From: CAZXYF01 sp964644705
Lineage (GTDB): Bacteria; Planctomycetota; Brocadiia; SM23-32
DNA length: 38,218 nt
Assembly (NCBI GenBank): GCA_964644705.1
Contig: CAZXYF010000005.1
Span: forward strand, 1-38,218
Direction: 5' to 3'
The notes under the pieces: generated by a model
Databases searched by the model: none
Told to the model about the DNA's origin: nothing
Seen by the model: only the letters and a program-made list of their open reading frames with translations
Program-made: the position numbers and the translations under genes
Part shown: positions 33,610-38,218 of the stretch, one piece after another
How positions within the stretch are numbered: the stretch's first letter is position 1
How the letters are laid out: every line of letters starts with the position of its first letter

Positions 33610-36600
33610 ATGGGGATGCTCGAGATTATAGTGAGGCGGCGGGTGACGACGACGGTGATCGTCCTGATCGCGATCATCCTTGGACTGCTGTCTTATGTTT
33701 CATTACCGGTGCGCAAGTTTCCCGACGTTGAGTTCCCAATGGCCACGGTCACAACCGTGTATTCAGGCGGTAGCCCCGAGGAAATTGAGACGGAGATCAG
33801 CAAGCCAATTGAGGATGCTGTCAGTTCCATCTCGGGCATCGACGAGATACGGTCCTATTCCCAGCAGGGGATGTCGCTGGTGATGGTGATGTTTGACCTG
33901 GAGAACGACATTGACATCAAGGCGATGGACATCCGGGACAACATCGACCAGATCCGACGCCAGCTGCCCGATGGAGCTGAGGATCCCGTCGTGGGGAAAT
34001 TTGATTTTTCCCAGCGTCCCGTAGTTACGATTGCGCTCACCGGGCCGCAATCGGTGGATGAACTCTACCGTCTGGCCGATGAACGGCTGCAGGATCGACT
34101 GGCTCAGGTTTCGGGCGTGGCGGAGGTTCAGCTGACCGGTGGAAGAGAACGGGAAATTCATGTCCTGCTCAATCCAGTGAAACTCAGGAGCTACGGTATT
34201 TCGGTCAATCAGGTGGCGGCCGCTATTCGGGGGGCAAATGAGGACGTTCCGGCCGGGCAGATCATACAGCCAGCTATGGAGTATACCGTTCGAACGAAGG
34301 GACGATTCCAGACGGTTGAGCAGATGAAGAATGTGCCCGTGGTGAAACGGAACGATGGGACCGTTTACGTCCGGCATCTGGGTACCGTGAAAGATACCTA
34401 TGAGGTGGAGCGAACGAGGTCGCGGGCGGATGGCAGGCGAAGTATCATCCTGAGTGTCTTGAAACAGAGTGACGCCAATGACGTGGAAATATCGGAGGGC
34501 GTGAAAAATGCCCTCCCCGAACTCCGTGAGATGTTGCCGGTCGGAGCGCGGATGGAGGTGATGCAGGACACCTCGAATTTTGTCCGCGGGGCGTTGTCCA
34601 ACGTGCGCCAGAATATCGTGCTGGGAATAGTGATTACGGTTTTTGTCCTTTACCTGTTTTTGGGCTCATTGCGTGGAACCCTGATTGCTGTGGTGGTGAT
34701 GCCGTCGGCCCTGATTATCACCCTGTGTATGATGTTGTTCAGCGATATTACTCTGAACATTCTCACCCTGACCGCTCTTGCCCTCTCAATGGGAATCGTG
34801 GTGAACAATGCCATTCTCATCCTGGAGAATGCACATCGATTTGTGGAACGTGGATTTGAGCCCGTGGATGCCGCCATTCGCGGGACGGCCGATATCGGCC
34901 TGGCGATTATTAGCTCCACAGCCACCAATCTGGTTGTCTTCCTCCCGATTGCTTTTATGGGGGAAATCATCGGGCGATTTTTCCGGGAATTTGGTCTTAC
35001 CATTGTCTATGTGACGACGGTGTCCCTTTTTGTATCTTTTACGCTCACTCCGATGATGTGCGGGGCTCTGTTGAAGGCAGACGAGGGGGACGGGGGAGAT
35101 GACTCGTGGTGGGGGCTGTGCCGCAGTGTGGTTTTGGCTCCTTATTGGTTGTGGATCAGGTTTTTCGGTTGGATACAGGACAGGTATGTTGAACTGGTTG
35201 GTTGGTGCGTGCGGTGGCGCAAAACAACTATGCTCGTGACCGGTGGACTTGTGGCTCTATCGCTTGCTGGAATCGGGGTTGTGATAGGGGCGGAGATGTT
35301 TCCGGCGTCCGATGAGGGTCGCTTTGAAGTCTCCGTTGAAACAAAGGTGGGGAGTTCCCTCGATTTCACGTCGGATCGGGTTAAGGAAGTGGAAGAAGTT
35401 ATCGCTGAGAATATCTCGGAAGACTACCTCAAACATTACTATTCCCGTATCGGTCAGGTCAGCGGGTTCATGGGAAGTTCTTCGCAGGGTACTCATCTGG
35501 CTGAAATTGGCGGCAGCCTCGTGGCTAAAGGAGAGCGTAGCCTCACCGTGCGCCAGATTCTCAACGACCTCCGACCTGAGCTTGCGGAGGTCCCGTCCGT
35601 GAAACTGACGGCAACCAGTGAGGGGGGCGCTGGGGGAGAGGGGGCGCCAATCCAGGTTGAAGTGCGGGGCAACGATATGCAGGTGCTGCAGGATGTAACT
35701 GGTGAGGTGATTGATATCGTGGAAAAGACGGATGGAACATCCGACGTGGGCCAATCGTACCGGACCGGAAAACCGGAAATTCAGCTGGACCCGATCATGC
35801 AGGAGGTGGGCCGGCATCAGTTAACGATCGAGCAGCTGGGTGGTACGGTCAGAACGTACATTGAAGGACGAGAAGTCACCCAGTTTCGTGATCGTGGGGA
35901 GGACTATGATATCCGGATGAAATTGCAGGAACGGTACAGACGGTGGAGCGATGACATCCATGCGATGTTTGCCTATTCACCGGAGACTGAACAGATGTTA
36001 CAGATGGGTCAGGTGGCTGACTGGGATTTTCAGGCCGGTCCGACCGTTATTACCCGCAAGGACCGTCGCCGACTGATCACGGTGACGGCTCAGTTGACGG
36101 GGGAGCGGAAGGTCGGGCCCATCAAAAAGGAAATTGACCGAAAGATTGGCCGGGAACTGACTCTGCCGGAGGGAGTGGATATAACGTACGGCGGTGAAGC
36201 GGAGATGATGAGAAAAAATTTCCCTGAGATCTATCAGGCCATGATTACCGCCGGGGTGCTCACCTTCCTGTGTGTGGCGGGGATTATTGAATCGTTTTTG
36301 TATGGCACTCTCATCTTGATTTCCATTCCAATTTGCGCGATTGGGGTGTGTATTGCCATGCTCATCGGAGGCGTCTCCCTGAATATATTTTCCCTCATGG
36401 CCATGGTTATGCTGGTGGGTATGGTGGTGAATAATGCGATTGTTATTCTTGATTACGCCATGCGCGAGGAGCGGATGGACATGCCGCCGGCAGAACGGGT
36501 TGTGCAGGCCTGCAAAGTGCGGTTCAGAGTTGTCATCATGGCCAACCTGACGACGGTTCTGGCAATGGTACCGCTGTCACTCGGGTTGGGGTTCGCCGGA

Positions 36601-36720
36601 GAAATATTTCAACCAATTGCGGTGGTGGAGATGGGCGGGGTCTTTGCTGCTGCCAGCCTGTCTATTCTGGTTATACCGGCCATTTATACCGCGGTGGAAA
36701 ATGTGCGGGGAGCCGGATAA
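33610..36720 (+). CDS. RND (HAE1-like) efflux transporter with unusual TM4
   Basis: The 1036-residue inner-membrane pump has the AcrB-type duplicated layout: TM1, a large periplasmic loop, TM2-6, TM7, a second loop, TM8-12. Typical motifs are RKFPDVEFP after TM1, the TM2 start (NIVLGIVITVFVLYLFLGSL), TM5-6 and FRVVIMANLTTVLAMVPLSL in TM11. Such pumps export drugs, lipids or other amphiphiles using the proton gradient. In TM4 the sequence is MGIVVNNAILILEN, with Asn-Asn where AcrB has Asp407-Asp408; in TM10 it is GMVVNNAIVILDY, with Asn where AcrB has Lys940 (common in related subfamilies). It is translated directly after the adaptor; the ATG at 33610 or 33616 may be used. Confidence 0.9.
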   Translation: MGMLEIIVRRRVTTTVIVLIAIILGLLSYVSLPVRKFPDVEFPMATVTTVYSGGSPEEIETEISKPIEDAVSSISGIDEIRSYSQQGMSLVMVMFDLENDIDIKAMDIRDNIDQIRRQLPDGAEDPVVGKFDFSQRPVVTIALTGPQSVDELYRLADERLQDRLAQVSGVAEVQLTGGREREIHVLLNPVKLRSYGISVNQVAAAIRGANEDVPAGQIIQPAMEYTVRTKGRFQTVEQMKNVPVVKRNDGTVYVRHLGTVKDTYEVERTRSRADGRRSIILSVLKQSDANDVEISEGVKNALPELREMLPVGARMEVMQDTSNFVRGALSNVRQNIVLGIVITVFVLYLFLGSLRGTLIAVVVMPSALIITLCMMLFSDITLNILTLTALALSMGIVVNNAILILENAHRFVERGFEPVDAAIRGTADIGLAIISSTATNLVVFLPIAFMGEIIGRFFREFGLTIVYVTTVSLFVSFTLTPMMCGALLKADEGDGGDDSWWGLCRSVVLAPYWLWIRFFGWIQDRYVELVGWCVRWRKTTMLVTGGLVALSLAGIGVVIGAEMFPASDEGRFEVSVETKVGSSLDFTSDRVKEVEEVIAENISEDYLKHYYSRIGQVSGFMGSSSQGTHLAEIGGSLVAKGERSLTVRQILNDLRPELAEVPSVKLTATSEGGAGGEGAPIQVEVRGNDMQVLQDVTGEVIDIVEKTDGTSDVGQSYRTGKPEIQLDPIMQEVGRHQLTIEQLGGTVRTYIEGREVTQFRDRGEDYDIRMKLQERYRRWSDDIHAMFAYSPETEQMLQMGQVADWDFQAGPTVITRKDRRRLITVTAQLTGERKVGPIKKEIDRKIGRELTLPEGVDITYGGEAEMMRKNFPEIYQAMITAGVLTFLCVAGIIESFLYGTLILISIPICAIGVCIAMLIGGVSLNIFSLMAMVMLVGMVVNNAIVILDYAMREERMDMPPAERVVQACKVRFRVVIMANLTTVLAMVPLSLGLGFAGEIFQPIAVVEMGGVFAAASLSILVIPAIYTAVENVRGAG

Positions 36721-36827
36721 GAACGGCTTCGCAGGTGCTATATGCTCTGGCCCGGAAGGGCGTGAGGAGTGGTAGAAGTGGCAGGAAGCGCCATTGAGGA
36801 GGGGCGGAAGGGGATCCCGCGGCGAGC

Positions 36828-36856
36828 TTGACGGGCGTCTGCGTCTGGCGTAGAAT
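36828..36856 (+). promoter_or_regulatory. Sigma-70 promoter of the DUF502-HPF unit
   Basis: TTGACG and TAGAAT are separated by exactly 17 bases, the same layout as ahead of panD. Transcription near 36863 leaves a leader of about 73 bases before the DUF502 gene. Confidence 0.65.
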
Positions 36857-36935
36857 GTCCATGCACTGAACTCATTTACTTACATGATGGAGGGGTTGGA
36901 TTTTTGGGTCCCGTCTTACAAAATCAACCACGGTT

Positions 36936-37751
36936 ATGAGTAGATTCAGACGTACGTTTCTGACGGGTTTGGCTGCGCTTTTTCCGATATTGATAACTGT
37001 ATTTCTTCTGAGCTGGCTATACGGGCAACTGGATCGCACCATCGGACAGCGAGTGAACACCGTTTGCAAAGAGGTTCTGGTCTCACGTCCGGATTTATTC
37101 GAGGACGTGTTCCCCGCGGCCGGGAGCGAGGTCGTCAACTCGCCGCAACGTCGTCAGGCATATGCCGATGAGAATTTTCCGAGTTTTCTCGGGGTGAGTA
37201 TTGGCATCGTCGGAGTCCTGTTGTTCGTATATTTCATCGGTCTGGTGGTACGTGGATATGTCGGGTCCCGACTGGTGAGCAGGGTTGACCGGTTTTTCGA
37301 ACGCTTTCCCGTCATCAAGTCAATTTACCCGCATGCCAGGCAGGTTGCTGATTTTCTGTTTGGTACCCATAACCGGCTTGGTTTCCGACGGGTCGTGGCC
37401 GTGCAGTATCCCCGGAGAGGAATCTATACAGTAGGCTTTTTGACCGGGGATGGTGTGAAGGATGTTCAGGATCAAAGCGGTCAGAATCTGGTGTCCGTGT
37501 TCATCCCGACATCTCCGGCGCCGATGACAGGATTTGTGATTCTCGTTCCCGTTGGTGATGTTATGGAACTGGAGATGGGTGTGGAGGAAGCCATCCGATA
37601 TACCGTAACGGCCGGTATGGTAACCGCCTCTGATACGGGAAAGTGGGAAAAACAGGCCGAAGGGGTCAAAGCCAAGGATGTGGTTGATGAGTCGATGGAA
37701 GATCTTGTGGATGAGGGGGGAAACGAAGAGGAAGAAACGGTAGAGGAATGA
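36936..37751 (+). CDS. DUF502 family membrane protein
   Basis: This 271-residue integral membrane protein matches DUF502: an N-terminal positively charged start with helix (RRTFLTGLAALFPILITVFL), a second helix (about 86-108), then RFFERFPVIKSIYPHARQVADFLFG, a region conserved in the family, and PTSPAPMTGFVILVPVGDV. The C-terminal 30 residues are strongly acidic (Glu/Asp-rich) and probably disordered. The family is widespread and uncharacterised. The start ATG has a poor ribosome binding site but no better in-frame start is apparent. A hibernation factor gene follows 57 bases downstream on the same strand. Confidence 0.85.
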   Translation: MSRFRRTFLTGLAALFPILITVFLLSWLYGQLDRTIGQRVNTVCKEVLVSRPDLFEDVFPAAGSEVVNSPQRRQAYADENFPSFLGVSIGIVGVLLFVYFIGLVVRGYVGSRLVSRVDRFFERFPVIKSIYPHARQVADFLFGTHNRLGFRRVVAVQYPRRGIYTVGFLTGDGVKDVQDQSGQNLVSVFIPTSPAPMTGFVILVPVGDVMELEMGVEEAIRYTVTAGMVTASDTGKWEKQAEGVKAKDVVDESMEDLVDEGGNEEEETVEE

Positions 37752-37808
37752 TGGATCGTAATCGCGGACGTAAAGAGTGGCGTGAAAGACGAAAGTGAGG
37801 TAAGACCG

Positions 37809-38144
37809 GTGGATGTTACTATCAGCGCACGGCATATGGATATTACCGATGCAATGCACGATCACATTCGGAAGTGGGTCGATAAATTACCCAGGTTGGA
37901 TGAAAAGTTGCACAGCATAACGGTTACGTTGGACGATAATGCAGCCGGGGACGAGGTCGAAATAATCGCTAAGTGTCACAAAAATGTTCTTGTTACCACA
38001 TCCAGCGGACACGATCTTTACGCCTCTATTGACGAAGCGTTTGAACGGATGGAACGGCGGATAAAGAAACTGCATGATAAATTGGTTGCCGAGCGTTCGC
38101 GAGAAGCCCGGCAGGCTGCCCAGCGTGAACGGTCTCCGGAGTGA
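37809..38144 (+). CDS. Ribosome hibernation promoting factor (short HPF/RaiA type)
   Basis: The 111-residue protein is of the YfiA/HPF family, which binds the 30S decoding centre and inactivates or dimerises ribosomes in stationary phase. The beta-alpha-beta-beta-beta-alpha pattern is visible: VTISARHMDITDAMHDHIRKW, then SITVTLDDNA, VEIIAKCHKNVLVTTSSG and DLYASIDEAFERMERRIKKL. It lacks the C-terminal dimerisation domain of long HPF, ending in a charged tail. The GTG at 37809 is preferred because GAGG stands eight bases upstream and the family sequence begins right there; a GTG at 37782 is possible. It follows the DUF502 gene and probably shares its promoter. Confidence 0.88.
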   Translation: MDVTISARHMDITDAMHDHIRKWVDKLPRLDEKLHSITVTLDDNAAGDEVEIIAKCHKNVLVTTSSGHDLYASIDEAFERMERRIKKLHDKLVAERSREARQAAQRERSPE

Positions 38145-38218
38145 CGTCGGATTGCGGCGAAAGCTAAGCGGATTATGATTATTAACCTAAGGTTTATAAC
38201 ACCTCCTGGGAATTTGTT

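Noticed and set aside
38184..38194. Short palindrome AACCTAAGGTT near the right end
   Set aside because: Five-base arms only and the downstream gene is outside the window, so no role can be supported.

Overview
The window is about 38 kb of a G+C-rich (mid-50s %), gene-dense bacterial chromosome from a Gram-negative (outer-membrane-bearing) organism. Evidence for the outer membrane is an AsmA-type protein, a large LptC/LptA-like protein and an RND efflux pair. A GH57 branching enzyme with a DUF4912 partner, a phosphoglycerate-mutase-like homoserine kinase candidate, FHA/SpoIIE signalling and DUF502 point loosely to the PVC superphylum (Kiritimatiellota or relatives) or a deltaproteobacterium-like lineage. 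This placement is inference, because no rRNA gene is present. No CRISPR array, prophage, transposase or integrase was seen.

Layout. 1-1085: terminator-like hairpin, then a CPBP membrane protease with its own promoter. 1118-2830: a more AT-rich, poorly conserved stretch on the minus strand (DUF3592 protein and small hypotheticals). 2833-4833: lone GH31 alpha-glycosidase. 4961-5215: small minus-strand protein, divergent from a good promoter at 5356-5384. 5464-15116: a long co-directional run panD - fmdB-like - yggS - thiC - AsmA-like - rbsK - LptC/LptA-like - purN, mixing cofactor and nucleotide metabolism (beta-alanine, PLP homeostasis, thiamin pyrimidine, ribose phosphate, purine) with envelope lipid-transport proteins. 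PurN lies on the route to AIR, the substrate of ThiC. 15134-17589 (minus): tatD and an FHA-GAF-PP2C phosphatase, convergent with purN.

17916-26910: glycogen cluster galT-like - glgA - histidine kinase - receiver-only response regulator - glgC - DUF4912 - GH57 branching enzyme. The two-component pair sits inside the pathway, and the receiver gene overlaps glgC by one base (TAATG). 27048-29562: homoserine dehydrogenase plus an ApgM-family protein probably serving as homoserine kinase, behind a strong promoter. 29690-31738: BatA-like vWA membrane protein. 31739-32182: an unusual 33-bp inverted repeat built from hexamer-like units, then tRNA-Ala(CGC) with its own promoter. 32384-36720: RND adaptor and pump; the pump has Asn-Asn where the proton-relay Asp pair is expected. 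36936-38144: DUF502 membrane protein and a short ribosome hibernation factor behind a good promoter.

Most noteworthy: the signalling pair embedded in and overlapping the glycogen genes, the RND pump without canonical proton-relay residues, two large proteins with clear internal repeats that look like inter-membrane bridges, the GalT-like enzyme that may act on ADP-glucose, and the hexamer-based inverted repeat.
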